A model generated the notes under the pieces. It had not been told where the DNA came from. It made no database searches and saw nothing but the letters and a program-made list of their open reading frames with translations. Of a DNA stretch of 64,000 nt, positions 26,305-35,499 are shown piece by piece; positions within the stretch are counted from its first letter, which is position 1, and the number at the start of each line of letters is the position of its first letter. This DNA is from REEB76 sp963774895 (GTDB lineage: Bacteria > Pseudomonadota > Gammaproteobacteria > Natronospirales > REEB76), in the NCBI GenBank assembly GCA_963774895.1, contig CAVZGN010000002.1, positions 310,001 to 374,000 on the forward strand. Reading direction: 5' to 3'. The position numbers and the translations under genes are program-made.

Positions 26305-27063
26305 TCAACTGCGCAAATACGACGCGCCATTCAAGTCCAGTATGCAACCTGTAGCGTACAGCATGCCGTCGGCCGCCAGCCGTACCACAGCTGCAGCGAT
26401 TTCTTCCGGGGTGGCGGCACGCTTCAGCGGGCTCTGGGCACGTAGGACATCGCCCTGCGGACCATCCAGCAGCTTTGCAGTCATGTCGGTGCGCACGAAT
26501 CCAGGCGCCACCACCCCCACGAAAATATTGTAGGGCGCCAGTGCCCAGGCCAGCGATTGTGACAGTTGATTGAGCCCGGCCTTGGCGGCGCCGTAGGCAG
26601 GCGCATCCGGCTCGCCGCGGAAGGCACCGCGGGATGAGATATTGATGATGTGCCCGCGCTTCTGCCGCATCATCACTTGGGCGGCCAAGAAGCACAGGTT
26701 CGCGGGGCCGACAAGGTTCGCGTCCAGGGTGCGTTTCCAGGTGGCTTGCCAGTCGCGATACTCAAGTTTCGCGAGTGGTTTGAGTTCGTAGATCCCGGCG
26801 TTGTTCACCAACACATCCAGCCGCCCATAGTGCCCCATGACTTCCGTCATGAGTCGTTCGCAGTCATCGGGGCGGGTTAAATCCGCCTGGAAGATGGCAT
26901 GTTTGCCCCCCGGCAGAGATTGCGCTAGCGACTGTGCCTGCTTCTGACTGGAGCGATAATGCAGCGCCACACTCCCGCCGAGACGTGCAAATGCTTCGGC
27001 TATAGCACGGCCGATGCCGCGGGCCGCGCCGGTGATCAGAATAACCCGTTCGGAAAAATCCAA
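26305..27063 (-). CDS. Short-chain dehydrogenase/reductase, FabG-like
   Basis: The 252-residue NAD(P)-dependent oxidoreductase has a Rossmann motif TGAARGIGRAI (about 10-20), NNAG (about 86) and the catalytic Ser-Tyr-Lys set in INISSRG and YGAAK. The C-terminal GCILDLNGA matches the FabG-like classical group. I favour TTG 27063, because AGGAG lies 6 bases upstream and the product then begins MDFSERVILITG. A TTG at 27081 is the alternative. The gene lies 14 bases before terC and is probably co-transcribed with it. The substrate is unknown. Confidence 0.85.
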   Translation of the reverse strand: MDFSERVILITGAARGIGRAIAEAFARLGGSVALHYRSSQKQAQSLAQSLPGGKHAIFQADLTRPDDCERLMTEVMGHYGRLDVLVNNAGIYELKPLAKLEYRDWQATWKRTLDANLVGPANLCFLAAQVMMRQKRGHIINISSRGAFRGEPDAPAYGAAKAGLNQLSQSLAWALAPYNIFVGVVAPGFVRTDMTAKLLDGPQGDVLRAQSPLKRAATPEEIAAAVVRLAADGMLYATGCILDLNGASYLRS

Positions 27064-27163
27064 ATACCACTCCTGCGTCAAAATATTTCACCCGGGGACA
27101 GGTGACCAGGAAACAAATCAGGCTCTCCGTTACAATCGCACGCTGCGGATATGGGAGCAAGTG

Positions 27164-27835
27164 ATGTCTGACCTGCCTGAATGTGTAGAGCTCGAAACCG
27201 GTGCGCAACCGACCGCGAGTATCATCTGGTTACACGGCCTGGGCGCCGACGGTCATGATTTCGAGCCCATCGTTCCGGAACTGAAACTGCCAAGCACCCT
27301 GCCGGTGCGCTTTGTGTTCCCGCATGCGCCGGTGCGGCCGGTGACCCTAAACAACGGCATGCCGATGCGTGCCTGGTTCGACATCGTCAAGATCGGCGTG
27401 CATCAGCCGCGCGACCAGGCCGGCATGCGGGCTTCTAGCAGGATGTTGCAAGCCCTCATCGCGCGCGAAAATGCCCGCGGCATCCCGGCGACACGCATCG
27501 TATTGGCGGGGTTTTCCCAGGGCGGCGCGGTGGCACTCTACACCGGGTTGCAGTACCGGGAGAACCTCGCGGGCATCATGGCGTTGTCCACCTACCTGCC
27601 GCAGGACAGTTTTGAGGTGCAGGCCAATGCTACTAACAGCCGCACATCGATTTTCTACGCACACGGCACCCAGGATCCGGTGGTGCCTTTGCTGCTGGCC
27701 GAGCAGACCCGCGATGCACTTATGGCGCGTGGTTATACGGTGCTCTGGCACACCTATCCCATGCCGCATGTGGTGCATCCGGATGAGATCATAGATATCC
27801 GTGCCTGGCTGGTCAGGGTGTTGCCGCCGGTGTGA
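27164..27835 (+). CDS. Serine esterase, phospholipase/carboxylesterase family
   Basis: A 223-residue alpha/beta hydrolase of the acyl-protein-thioesterase-like family. The nucleophile is Ser118 in GFSQGG, the acid is Asp171 in HGTQDPVVP, and the base is His202 in PMPHVVHPDEI. The oxyanion region HGLGADGHDF is intact. ATG 27164 follows GGGAG. It is divergent from the SDR gene. Its last 23 bases overlap, tail to tail, the 3' end of the S9 peptidase gene. Small carboxylesters are the expected substrates. Confidence 0.9.
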   Translation: MSDLPECVELETGAQPTASIIWLHGLGADGHDFEPIVPELKLPSTLPVRFVFPHAPVRPVTLNNGMPMRAWFDIVKIGVHQPRDQAGMRASSRMLQALIARENARGIPATRIVLAGFSQGGAVALYTGLQYRENLAGIMALSTYLPQDSFEVQANATNSRTSIFYAHGTQDPVVPLLLAEQTRDALMARGYTVLWHTYPMPHVVHPDEIIDIRAWLVRVLPPV

Positions 27836-29711
27836 ACCCGAAGGTGCGCGCATAGAAATCGAGCTCGGCCTGAAGGGCGCGTTCGATGCTTTCACTGCGG
27901 CGGAAACCGTGACCCTCTGCGGGGAAAGTCACGTAAGCCACCGGCAGGTTCTTGGCGCGCAGCGCCTCCACCATGCGCTGCGTCTGATCGGGGGGCACCA
28001 CCCGGTCCTTGAGACCCTGGAAAAAAATTACCGGGCACACAATATGCTCGGCCGCGTATAACGGTGAACGCGCGCGGTACAGTTTACGGGCCGCGGGCCA
28101 CGGACCCAGCAGGCTGTCGCCGTAATGCGCCTCGAATTTGTGGGTATCGGTCATGGCGCTGGCCAGCTCACTGATGCCGTAATACACCGCGCCGGCCTTG
28201 AAAAAATCATGGAAAGCCAGCGCGCACAGCACCGTGAAGCCGCCAGCGCTGCTGCCGCTGATCATGACGCGCCGCCCATCTACTTGCCCGGTGTTGATCA
28301 GATGACGGGCCGCGTGCATGCAATCCTCCACGTCCTTGATACCCCATTGGCCGTGGAGGCTGCGGCGGTAGGCTCGCCCAAAACCACTGCTGCCCCGATA
28401 GTTCACATCCACCACTGCAAAGCCGCGACTGGTCCAGAACTGGATGCGAAGGTCCAGTCCGTTGCCATCCATGGCCGTGGGTCCGCCGTGGCATTTCACC
28501 AGCAGCGGCGGTTTCTCGCCATGCGGTATGGTGTAGTGTGGATTGCGCGGCCGGTAATACCAGGCGTGGGCGCGCTCGCCATCAGTGGTGCGGTAACTGA
28601 CTGACTCCGCAGTGCTAATCGATTCCGCTGGAAGAATATCATCAGTCACATTGAGTGCTGTAAATTTTTTATCTTCGACCAGGATCACTGCCGGCAGATG
28701 GACTGGATCACCGGCGAGCAACACCAGGCTTTCACCATCCACATGCAGATGTTCGATCTGGGAATAATCTCTATCCAAGCGGTGTGATTTTCCGCCGGCG
28801 CCGACCGCTACAAGTTCGGAACTGCCATCGTTCAGACGTGCAGCGACCAGTCGGCCATCCGCCATGAAGCCATAACTGGACATGCCGAACTGCCATTGGG
28901 CGAATCCATAATCCATGGGATCACGGGTCACGGCCTGGATTTCGCCGGCTACTTGCTTATATATATTCCAGTAACCATCCCGGTCCGAGATGAAATGCAG
29001 ACAGCCATCTGGAGCGAACTGTGGTTGGAATATTGATTCATCGCTGCCGCCGGCGATGCGACGTGGTTTATTAATCTCACCCGGCTCATCCAGTTCCGCG
29101 AGCCAAAGTTCGCAGGCATCCCAGGGCATGTGCGGATGGTTCCAGCCCAGCCAGGCCAGTTGACCGCCATCGGGGCTCAGGGCCGGCGAACTGTAGAAAT
29201 CCATGCCACTGACAAGCGTTGCGATCGAACCATCCCGGGTATTCACCGAGACCAATGCGTTAAGCGCTTCGGAGGATTTAGCGGTGTGATCCTCACGCAC
29301 GCAGATCAGTCGTTGGCGCCGTGTATCCGGCAGCAGATCCGCAAACCGGCAGTTCGCTGCCACGGTCAGTTGTGTGATTGCGCCACCCGTGACCGGCACG
29401 CGATAGATCTGCTGGTCCATGTCATTGACGAAGAAGGCGGAATCAGTGCTTACCGCATAAGCTCCGCCACCGTATTCATGCACCCGACTTCTTGCGCTAT
29501 AGGGCGCCGGTGTGAGTTCCTGGCGACCGGCATCCGGATTCCAGTGCACCAACACGCAGCGGCCCTGTTCCGCCGGTCGGCTTTCAACCCAGTACACACA
29601 ATCGCCGGCGATGCGCGGCTGTATCAGACGCACACCACCGCGGGCGATGCACGCGGCGCACAGGGGTGACGGCCAGCTGCCGCAGGGAGCCGGGTGTCTT
29701 ACGACTTGCAC
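27813..29711 (-). CDS. S9 prolyl-oligopeptidase-family peptidase
   Basis: The 632-residue serine peptidase has an N-terminal seven-bladed propeller (about 25-360, including a TolB-like block ESIFQPQFAPDG) and a C-terminal alpha/beta hydrolase domain. The catalytic Ser is in GSSAGG, the Asp in GLKDRVVP and the His in EGHGF. No signal peptide is seen, so it is probably cytoplasmic and trims short peptides. GTG 29711 is used; it overlaps the stop of the TANGO2-like gene by 13 bases, which implies coupled translation. The opening CGSWPSPL is typical of this subfamily. Confidence 0.9.
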   Translation of the reverse strand: MQVVRHPAPCGSWPSPLCAACIARGGVRLIQPRIAGDCVYWVESRPAEQGRCVLVHWNPDAGRQELTPAPYSARSRVHEYGGGAYAVSTDSAFFVNDMDQQIYRVPVTGGAITQLTVAANCRFADLLPDTRRQRLICVREDHTAKSSEALNALVSVNTRDGSIATLVSGMDFYSSPALSPDGGQLAWLGWNHPHMPWDACELWLAELDEPGEINKPRRIAGGSDESIFQPQFAPDGCLHFISDRDGYWNIYKQVAGEIQAVTRDPMDYGFAQWQFGMSSYGFMADGRLVAARLNDGSSELVAVGAGGKSHRLDRDYSQIEHLHVDGESLVLLAGDPVHLPAVILVEDKKFTALNVTDDILPAESISTAESVSYRTTDGERAHAWYYRPRNPHYTIPHGEKPPLLVKCHGGPTAMDGNGLDLRIQFWTSRGFAVVDVNYRGSSGFGRAYRRSLHGQWGIKDVEDCMHAARHLINTGQVDGRRVMISGSSAGGFTVLCALAFHDFFKAGAVYYGISELASAMTDTHKFEAHYGDSLLGPWPAARKLYRARSPLYAAEHIVCPVIFFQGLKDRVVPPDQTQRMVEALRAKNLPVAYVTFPAEGHGFRRSESIERALQAELDFYARTFGFTPAATP

Positions 29712-30472
29712 GGTTTGAGGTGGAAGAAGCGGGTCTCCAGAGCCTGCCCGGCCGCATCGAAACGCCGCTCGGCGAAACGTGCCTGGCCGTCCGCATGCAG
29801 GAAGATCACGCTGGAGCAGCGCGTACCGTACACCGGATTGACCACGAACACCGGCGACACCTGACGTTCGCGTTCCCGGCCGATGCCGGTGTCCGGAAGC
29901 TGCGCATCTGCCGCCGTGGTGCGCTCCGCCAGCAGCGTGAACAGCGTCTCGTTTGTGAGTGCCGGGGTTTTCACTTGCGACTGCATGCGCGTAATACTGC
30001 GAGTGACTTTAGGCCAGGCGGTATCCAGCAGATGATTGCTAAGAGCATGGATGCCGGGCGGCACTTCGCGTGGTTCCGGTTCACCACGACTGGAAAAATA
30101 CCAGAGCGCGTGGCGGTCACCGACGATGAGACTGAAGGCGCCGTACTCATTCGCGCGTTGCGCGACTGCATGTATATAGGTATTCGCCGGGATTCTGCCG
30201 TGCAGGAAATCCGCGGTCAGTCCGCCGCGGCTGCGCGGGGCCTTTTCCGGATCGAGTCCGGTGCGGTAATTGGTGACTACCGCAAACCGGCCACCGCTGG
30301 TGATGCCGAGCCAGGTACCGCCGGCTTGCAGATCGCGGCCAGCCAGTACCTGAGGTGCTTTGTCCCAGAAACCAGCCGCGGCCGCCGGACGCGCATGCAG
30401 TTCATCGCGGTTACCGGCGAATACCAGCGGATAGTCAGGATGAATTTTCCAGGCGAACACCAGCAGACACAT
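29699..30472 (-). CDS. TANGO2/NRDE-family protein
   Basis: A 257-residue protein starting MCLLVFAW, with the NRDE signature NRDELHARPA at about 21-30 and GGTWLGI after it. Cys2 next to the initiator Met is conserved and suggests N-terminal nucleophile chemistry, though family activity is not settled. The human member TANGO2 has been linked to haem and lipid handling. ATG 30472 is preferred over an upstream in-frame codon, because the Met-Cys start is diagnostic. It lies 7 bases after the EamA transporter gene, within a leftward gene run. Confidence 0.88.
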   Translation of the reverse strand: MCLLVFAWKIHPDYPLVFAGNRDELHARPAAAAGFWDKAPQVLAGRDLQAGGTWLGITSGGRFAVVTNYRTGLDPEKAPRSRGGLTADFLHGRIPANTYIHAVAQRANEYGAFSLIVGDRHALWYFSSRGEPEPREVPPGIHALSNHLLDTAWPKVTRSITRMQSQVKTPALTNETLFTLLAERTTAADAQLPDTGIGRERERQVSPVFVVNPVYGTRCSSVIFLHADGQARFAERRFDAAGQALETRFFHLKPCKS

Positions 30473-30479
30473 GTGCGCA

Positions 30480-31406
30480 TTATAGTCCGCGGTCGCATGC
30501 ATTCCGGACGCGCTGCCTGCGTGCGGCCAACGCCAGCAATGCCAGCGCTATGAATACCAGCAGCATGCCGGTGGATTCCACCGGTGTTGGCCGCTCACCC
30601 AGTTGCAGCCAGGCAGCCAGCACACCGATGATCGGGATGGCGAGCGAGTTCAGGCTGCTGATGCTCACCGGCAGGCGCACGACGATCCACAGCCACAGGA
30701 ACCAGGCGAGGGCGTTGCTGGGTCCGATGTTATAGAGCAGTGCGCTGATGAACTGCCAGCTCCACTGTATGGGTCGTGCAGGCACCAGCAACGCAATCAC
30801 AATCAACATCACTGAACCCATGAGCATCTGCCAGCCGGTAAGCGACAGGATTTCCCAGGTATTCATCAAGGGGATCTTCTTCGCCACCAGCACCGACAGT
30901 GCCCAGAAGAACCCGGCGCCCAGAGCCAGCAGACTGCTTACCAGGTCAGGTGCCTGCTCCCAAGGCGAAAGGATCAGCAACAGTCCGGCGATAGCCAAGG
31001 CGATAACCGGCCAATGGGCGCGTTGCGAGCGCTCGCGCAATACCATCGGCGCCAGCATCGTTACCCAGAAGGGCATGCTGTACACCAGCACCGAGCTTTT
31101 GCCGGCGTCGCCGCGCACCAGTGCCAGGTTCACCAGGCCCACGAAACACACAGTCTGCAGCAATCCCAGCAGCAAGGTGGCACGCGGATAACGCGGCCAG
31201 AACTGGCGCGGGCGCATCAGCACTAATGTTAGCAGCAGGCACAGAGATGCACCCAGGGTGCGCAAGGCCGCGAAATCAAAGGGCGCGGCATAACGCAGGG
31301 CGATTTTCATCACGACCCAGTTGTAGCCCCATACCAGGGCCAACACCGCCATGGCGAGCAGCGCTGTGCCATCCAGGTGTTGGCTGGTACTGGAAGGCGT
31401 GCTCAT
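30480..31406 (-). CDS. EamA/DMT-family transporter
   Basis: A 308-residue protein with ten predicted spans in two EamA repeats (about 15-145 and 160-300). WGYNWVVMKIALRY near the N-terminus and the Pro-rich end of span 9 (SIPIIG-like) are typical of drug/metabolite transporters. The cargo is unknown. ATG 31406 overlaps the nudC stop in an ATGA. It belongs to the run HIT, nudC, eamA, tango2, S9 peptidase. Confidence 0.88.
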   Translation of the reverse strand: MSTPSSTSQHLDGTALLAMAVLALVWGYNWVVMKIALRYAAPFDFAALRTLGASLCLLLTLVLMRPRQFWPRYPRATLLLGLLQTVCFVGLVNLALVRGDAGKSSVLVYSMPFWVTMLAPMVLRERSQRAHWPVIALAIAGLLLILSPWEQAPDLVSSLLALGAGFFWALSVLVAKKIPLMNTWEILSLTGWQMLMGSVMLIVIALLVPARPIQWSWQFISALLYNIGPSNALAWFLWLWIVVRLPVSISSLNSLAIPIIGVLAAWLQLGERPTPVESTGMLLVFIALALLALAARRQRVRNACDRGL

Positions 31407-32386
31407 GTTTTTGTCGATGCACTATTGGTCAGCAGCGCATCTAATGAGGAACCCTCTTCATCAAACCAGTCTCGCACCAGCGCGTAAGCGATCGATTGTT
31501 TTACGGAGAGTTGTAATACTGCGGAGGCCAGACCGTTGGCAATGTCGGCGCGTGAGAACCAGCGTGCCTCCGCCAGCTCGCCATCGTTGCAGTGGATGTC
31601 GGTGTTGTCCGCGAGCGCCCGGAAGCCGAGCATCAGCGAAGCCGGATAGGGCCAGGGTTGGGAAGCCTGGTAACGCATGCTGGCGACCCGGATATTGGTT
31701 TCCTCCTGCACCTCGCGACACACACTGGCTTCCAAATTCTCTCCCGGCTCCACGAACCCCGCGAGTGTCGAATAGCGGTTAGTAGACGACTTGCGGCCCA
31801 GCAGGCAGCGCTCCCCGTAGGTCACCAGTACGATGATGGCGGGATTGACGCGCGGATACAGGATATTGCCGCAGCGACTGCAATGCAGTTCATGACCGGC
31901 GAGACGGCTGTGGGTCGGTGCCCCGCATCTCCCGCAGTAGCGGTTCTGCAGATGCCAATACACCATGGCGCGAGCGTAACCCAGGAGTGCCAGCGTGGGG
32001 TGATCGAGAATACCGAACTGCGGCCGTAAATTGGTGAGCGTGACGTTATCACCCAGCAGCTTGCCATCCTCCGCCATGCCGAGTGCTACGTGCGGCTGGT
32101 TCTGGTAGTTCCCGAGCAGCACCGTACACAGTGCCTCAGCGAGCAGCGGGCGCGCGCCGGTCATGTCCAGCAGCAACGGTGTAACCCCATCCGCGAGCAG
32201 AACATTGCTTTCGCCACACACCGGTACGAAGCGGGCTGCGGGATTTGAGAGTTGTGCCGGGTCATGCTGAGAGCGATGCAATACCGCCCGGTCGAGATGC
32301 GGCCCGGAAAATACAAAAGGCAGTTCGCCGAAGTTGAGCATGCGCGGGTGCGGATCCGGATAATGCGGTGGCATTATCCCATACAC
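31403..32386 (-). CDS. nudC: NAD+ diphosphatase NudC, possible RNA deNADding enzyme
   Basis: The 327-residue Nudix hydrolase has the zinc ribbon CGRCG and CSRCG (about 157-176). The Nudix box GFVEPGENLEASVCREVQEE (about 217-236) comes next, then the NADH-specificity motif SQPWPYP, with Tyr where most have Phe. Known members cleave NAD(H) and remove NAD caps from RNA. The start is uncertain: ATG 32386 is used, with an internal ATG four codons later. Neither has a strong ribosome site. It lies 10 bases after the HIT gene. Confidence 0.92.
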   Translation of the reverse strand: MYGIMPPHYPDPHPRMLNFGELPFVFSGPHLDRAVLHRSQHDPAQLSNPAARFVPVCGESNVLLADGVTPLLLDMTGARPLLAEALCTVLLGNYQNQPHVALGMAEDGKLLGDNVTLTNLRPQFGILDHPTLALLGYARAMVYWHLQNRYCGRCGAPTHSRLAGHELHCSRCGNILYPRVNPAIIVLVTYGERCLLGRKSSTNRYSTLAGFVEPGENLEASVCREVQEETNIRVASMRYQASQPWPYPASLMLGFRALADNTDIHCNDGELAEARWFSRADIANGLASAVLQLSVKQSIAYALVRDWFDEEGSSLDALLTNSASTKT

Positions 32387-32396
32387 CGGAATGCGC

Positions 32397-32816
32397 CTAG
32401 TCCGGATGCAGTACTTTTTGCAATTTGTTCAACAGCAGGTTTTTAAGTTTGTACAACTCAGCGCTGTAATAGGGCTTCGGCGGCAGCCTGCCCCATACGG
32501 GCGCCGGCCAGGCGGGATCGTGGGTGTAACGCACGAGGTGATGCACATGCAGTTGCGGTACCTGGTTGCCGAGTGCCGCGATGTTGAGCTTGTCGGGCTT
32601 GAAAAGTTCTGTCAGTGCCCGCAACAGTTGCGCCGATTCATCCCACAATAGACGCCTGTCGCTATCATCCAGTTCATGTAACTCGCGGATATTTGCCCGT
32701 TCCGGCACCAGAATGAACCAGGGATACTGGCTGTCGTTCATGAGCAACAGCCGGCACAGAGTGAAACACCCGAACGCATGAGTGTCTTTGGCAAGCTGCG
32801 GATGTAATTGAAACAT
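32397..32816 (-). CDS. HIT-domain nucleotide hydrolase/transferase
   Basis: A 139-residue HIT-superfamily protein. The signature reads QLHVHHLVR (about 86-94): the catalytic His and its partner are present and the first His of the classic triad is Gln, as is usual in this bacterial subfamily. Residues WGRLPPKPY follow. It probably hydrolyses nucleoside phosphoramidates or dinucleotides. It sits 7 bases after cfa and just before nudC, grouping two nucleotide-cleaning enzymes. Confidence 0.88.
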   Translation of the reverse strand: MFQLHPQLAKDTHAFGCFTLCRLLLMNDSQYPWFILVPERANIRELHELDDSDRRLLWDESAQLLRALTELFKPDKLNIAALGNQVPQLHVHHLVRYTHDPAWPAPVWGRLPPKPYYSAELYKLKNLLLNKLQKVLHPD

Positions 32817-32823
32817 CAGCTAA

Positions 32824-33942
32824 TCAGCGTGGCGCAACGTAGCCACCGGGTACGCCGTTTGGCGAGAACACAATCTGCCATAGTTGATTTTTGCGGGCGC
32901 GGAAGGAAGCCATACTGGCGCTCAGGTAATAGCGCCATAGGCGATGGAAGGCCTCATTGTATTGCTGCTTGAGATCATGCCAGCCATTCTCGAAATTATT
33001 CCGCCAGGCCTGCAGAGTCTTATCGTAATCCACGCTGAAGTTGTGCCAATCCTCCATCACGAACAGGCCTTCACAAGCCGCAGCGATCTGCTGGATGGAC
33101 GGCAGCATGCCATTGGGGAATATATACCTGGCAATCCAGGGATCGGTGTCATGTACCGATTTATTGCCGCCGATGGTATGCAGCAGGAACAGGCCGTCGT
33201 GTTTGAGGCACCGGCGTACCACCCGCATGTAAGCGGGGTAATTCTTCACGCCGACGTGCTCGAACATGCCGATGGAGAAGATCCGGTCGAACTGTTCGCC
33301 CAGCGAGCGGTAATCCTGCAGCCGGATCTCGATAGGCAAGCCCTTACAGATGTCACGCGCGTATTCGGCCTGCTGTTCCGACACGGTGATGCCCACGCCG
33401 GACACACCATGGCGTTCGGCTGCGAGTTTCAGGGCTTCGCCCCAGCCGCAGCCGATGTCGAGTATGCGCATGCCGGCTTTCAGCCTGAGCTTGCGGAACA
33501 CCAGTTCCAGCTTGGCCTCCTGGGCGGCATCCAGATCATTAGCTGTTTGCCAGTAACCACAGCTGTAGACCAGGCGCTTGCCGAGCATGTGCTTATACAG
33601 CTCATTGCCCATGTCGTAGTGGCGGCGGCCCACATCGAAGGCACGCGCGGGTTTCTGCAGGTTAAAGAAGCGCGCATGCAGGAATCCCAGCAGGCTGTCG
33701 AGTGTCAGCACGCGCTCCTCCAGGTTCGCCATCAGCAGCCGGTAGATCAGACCGTCCAGATCCCGAGCGTCCCACCAAGCCTGCATATAGGACTCGCCAA
33801 GTCCCAGTGACCCATGCGCGATAACGCGGCGATAGAAATGTTCGTTGTGTACCTGGAAATCCCAGGGATGTGGCCCATCGATCTGGATGCCGGTGCCTTC
33901 CAGAAGACCTGTCACCCGATGCTTGAATGTGGAGAGTGCCAT
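32824..33942 (-). CDS. cfa: Cyclopropane-fatty-acyl-phospholipid synthase
   Basis: This 372-residue SAM-dependent enzyme methylenates unsaturated acyl chains of membrane phospholipids. The N-terminal domain (about 1-110) has GLGESYMQAWWD. The Rossmann methyltransferase part has ILDIGCGWGEAL (about 159-170) and IFSIGMFEHVG. The bicarbonate/active-site region HTIGGN is kept. Length matches E. coli Cfa. It begins 21 bases after the small membrane-protein gene and leads into the HIT and nudC genes. Confidence 0.93.
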   Translation of the reverse strand: MALSTFKHRVTGLLEGTGIQIDGPHPWDFQVHNEHFYRRVIAHGSLGLGESYMQAWWDARDLDGLIYRLLMANLEERVLTLDSLLGFLHARFFNLQKPARAFDVGRRHYDMGNELYKHMLGKRLVYSCGYWQTANDLDAAQEAKLELVFRKLRLKAGMRILDIGCGWGEALKLAAERHGVSGVGITVSEQQAEYARDICKGLPIEIRLQDYRSLGEQFDRIFSIGMFEHVGVKNYPAYMRVVRRCLKHDGLFLLHTIGGNKSVHDTDPWIARYIFPNGMLPSIQQIAAACEGLFVMEDWHNFSVDYDKTLQAWRNNFENGWHDLKQQYNEAFHRLWRYYLSASMASFRARKNQLWQIVFSPNGVPGGYVAPR

Positions 33943-33963
33943 GACGTTGTGGTGATTATTGTT

Positions 33964-34125
33964 TCAGTCCAGGTAGGCGCGATTGACGCGCCAGCCGACA
34001 TATACGCCGATGAGCGAACCGATACTGGACAGCAGCCATGCCGCGCCCAAGCCAGCATGTGCTCCTAGTGTCCAACCGATACCGCCGAGGATGGCGACTG
34101 CCAGTAGCATGATGATTTTTTTCAT
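33964..34125 (-). CDS. 53-residue membrane protein, small ORF
   Basis: This short frame starts at ATG 34125 and ends at TGA 33964. Its start overlaps the stop of the upstream VanY-like gene in an ATGA, good evidence of coupled translation. The product begins MKKIIMLLAVAI. It has two hydrophobic spans (about 4-20 and 27-45) with Gly-rich turns, and ends with GWRVNRAYLD. It resembles small two-span proteins of the glycine-zipper kind; I cannot assign a function. Confidence 0.8.
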   Translation of the reverse strand: MKKIIMLLAVAILGGIGWTLGAHAGLGAAWLLSSIGSLIGVYVGWRVNRAYLD

Positions 34126-34682
34126 GACGCATCCATGCAGGCCCAGTGCCAGGGCTCATAGGCGATGCCATGCGGGTTATCGCGCGGATAGGACATTCGG
34201 AAACCGAAGTGCTGGGCGTGCTGCGTCAGCCAAGCAAAAGTTTCGGTAGTCTCAAAACTGGTCTCCAGCGACATCTGGCCATTGCTGGTGAGATCCAGCG
34301 CACAGCCGGTGTGATGTTCGCTGTAACCTGGCGCGGCGTTCACCTTGAGGATCTCCTCCAGCGGCTTGCCGGCCGCGAGCTTGCGTGTGATCACGCCGCG
34401 CTGGTAGTCCACGCTGCGGAATGCCGAGATCACCAGCAGCAGCACCTGGTCCCTTTGCGCTTGCGATCGCATGGCCTGCCAGTTGTGCGCCACGCGTGAC
34501 ACCAGTTGCTGCGGCCTGCCGTAAACATCCGCACCGATGGATGTCAGTGCCTGCGCCTCGGTGCGCAACGGCAACCGGAATCGCTGGGCGTAATCCGCGG
34601 GAATCCCGAGTTCTCGATGGATGGCCTTGATCCGGGTTTGATAATCCAACGATTGGTTTTCAGCGCGGATGTTCAACGCCAT
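34122..34682 (-). CDS. M15-family D-Ala-D-Ala carboxypeptidase, VanY-like
   Basis: A 186-residue zinc peptidase. The metal site is SEHHTGCALDL (about 121-131, the H-x6-D arrangement) together with the C-terminal EPWHW, where Glu is the catalytic base and His the third ligand. ISAFRSVDYQ before it is typical of the VanY/DacY branch. No signal peptide is obvious, so it may be cytoplasmic or exported in another way. It lies 6 bases after a PEBP gene and is coupled to the small membrane protein. Confidence 0.88.
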   Translation of the reverse strand: MALNIRAENQSLDYQTRIKAIHRELGIPADYAQRFRLPLRTEAQALTSIGADVYGRPQQLVSRVAHNWQAMRSQAQRDQVLLLVISAFRSVDYQRGVITRKLAAGKPLEEILKVNAAPGYSEHHTGCALDLTSNGQMSLETSFETTETFAWLTQHAQHFGFRMSYPRDNPHGIAYEPWHWACMDAS

Positions 34683-34688
34683 CTCCCA

Positions 34689-35258
34689 TCATCCTGGATG
34701 CTGATAAGTGCCGATGAGCTGTGTCTCGGCAAGTATGTGACCTCGCATCGCAGCCTCAAGCTTAGCTTTGTTCGGCGTATGCAGGTCCGGCAGCACCACG
34801 TCGAGTGCGTACAGTTTATGGAAGTAACGGTGCCGGCCGATGGGCGGACAGGGGCCGCCGTAGCCGTTGCGTTTCCAATCATTGAGGCCTTCACGAGTGC
34901 CGGCGGGTAGCTGTTTGGAACCGCCTTGTGGTAGAGATTGCACGCTGGCCGGGATGTCATACAGTACCCAATGCACCCAGGTCATCTTGGGCGCTGCGGG
35001 ATCGGGTGCATCCGGGTCGTCGAGGATGAGCGCAAAACTCTTGGTGCTGGACGGCGCACCGGACCAGGCGAGCGGCGGCGAAGTGTCATCACCGTCGCAG
35101 GTGAAACGCGCTGGCATGCTGTCGTTATCCTTGTAAGCGGATGAAGTGAGTGTGAAGTGCGGTGTCATGGGAACTGCCTCCGAGATTATCGGCAATAGGC
35201 CCAGCAGCAGGCCGGATATAAAGACGCCGAGGATCGTGTAGGGCGTTAAGACTTTCAT
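34689..35258 (-). CDS. YbhB/YbcL (PEBP, Raf-kinase-inhibitor-like) protein
   Basis: The PEBP signature DDPDAP with HWVLYDIP, and later YGGPCPP, identifies this family, which binds phosphate- or phospholipid-like ligands in a conserved pocket. Two starts compete. ATG 35258 gives a 189-residue form with a strong hydrophobic leader (about 6-28). ATG 35168 gives a leaderless 159-residue form with GGAGG 8 bases upstream. E. coli has both a cytoplasmic (YbhB) and a periplasmic (YbcL) member. I use 35258 because the leader is unlikely by chance. A second PEBP gene lies upstream. Confidence 0.85.
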   Translation of the reverse strand: MKVLTPYTILGVFISGLLLGLLPIISEAVPMTPHFTLTSSAYKDNDSMPARFTCDGDDTSPPLAWSGAPSSTKSFALILDDPDAPDPAAPKMTWVHWVLYDIPASVQSLPQGGSKQLPAGTREGLNDWKRNGYGGPCPPIGRHRYFHKLYALDVVLPDLHTPNKAKLEAAMRGHILAETQLIGTYQHPG

Positions 35259-35499
35259 GACCAGGGTTCTGCGACCTGCGGGCGTTGGCACAGCGCGATC
35301 ATGTTCTTGATTGTCATTCAAGCCACGCATGCTGACCAGTATAAACCTGTGCTCGCGCAACATTAATCATTGCCCGTGACCGGGAATTTCCCGGACCGAT
35401 TTCATGGCGGGCCGGCGCGCGCAGATATCCAGGTGACTACCGGCACGGGCTTTTTTCCTATGCAAGCTGCAACAGCATCGTGACTGGAACCTGTGCCGA

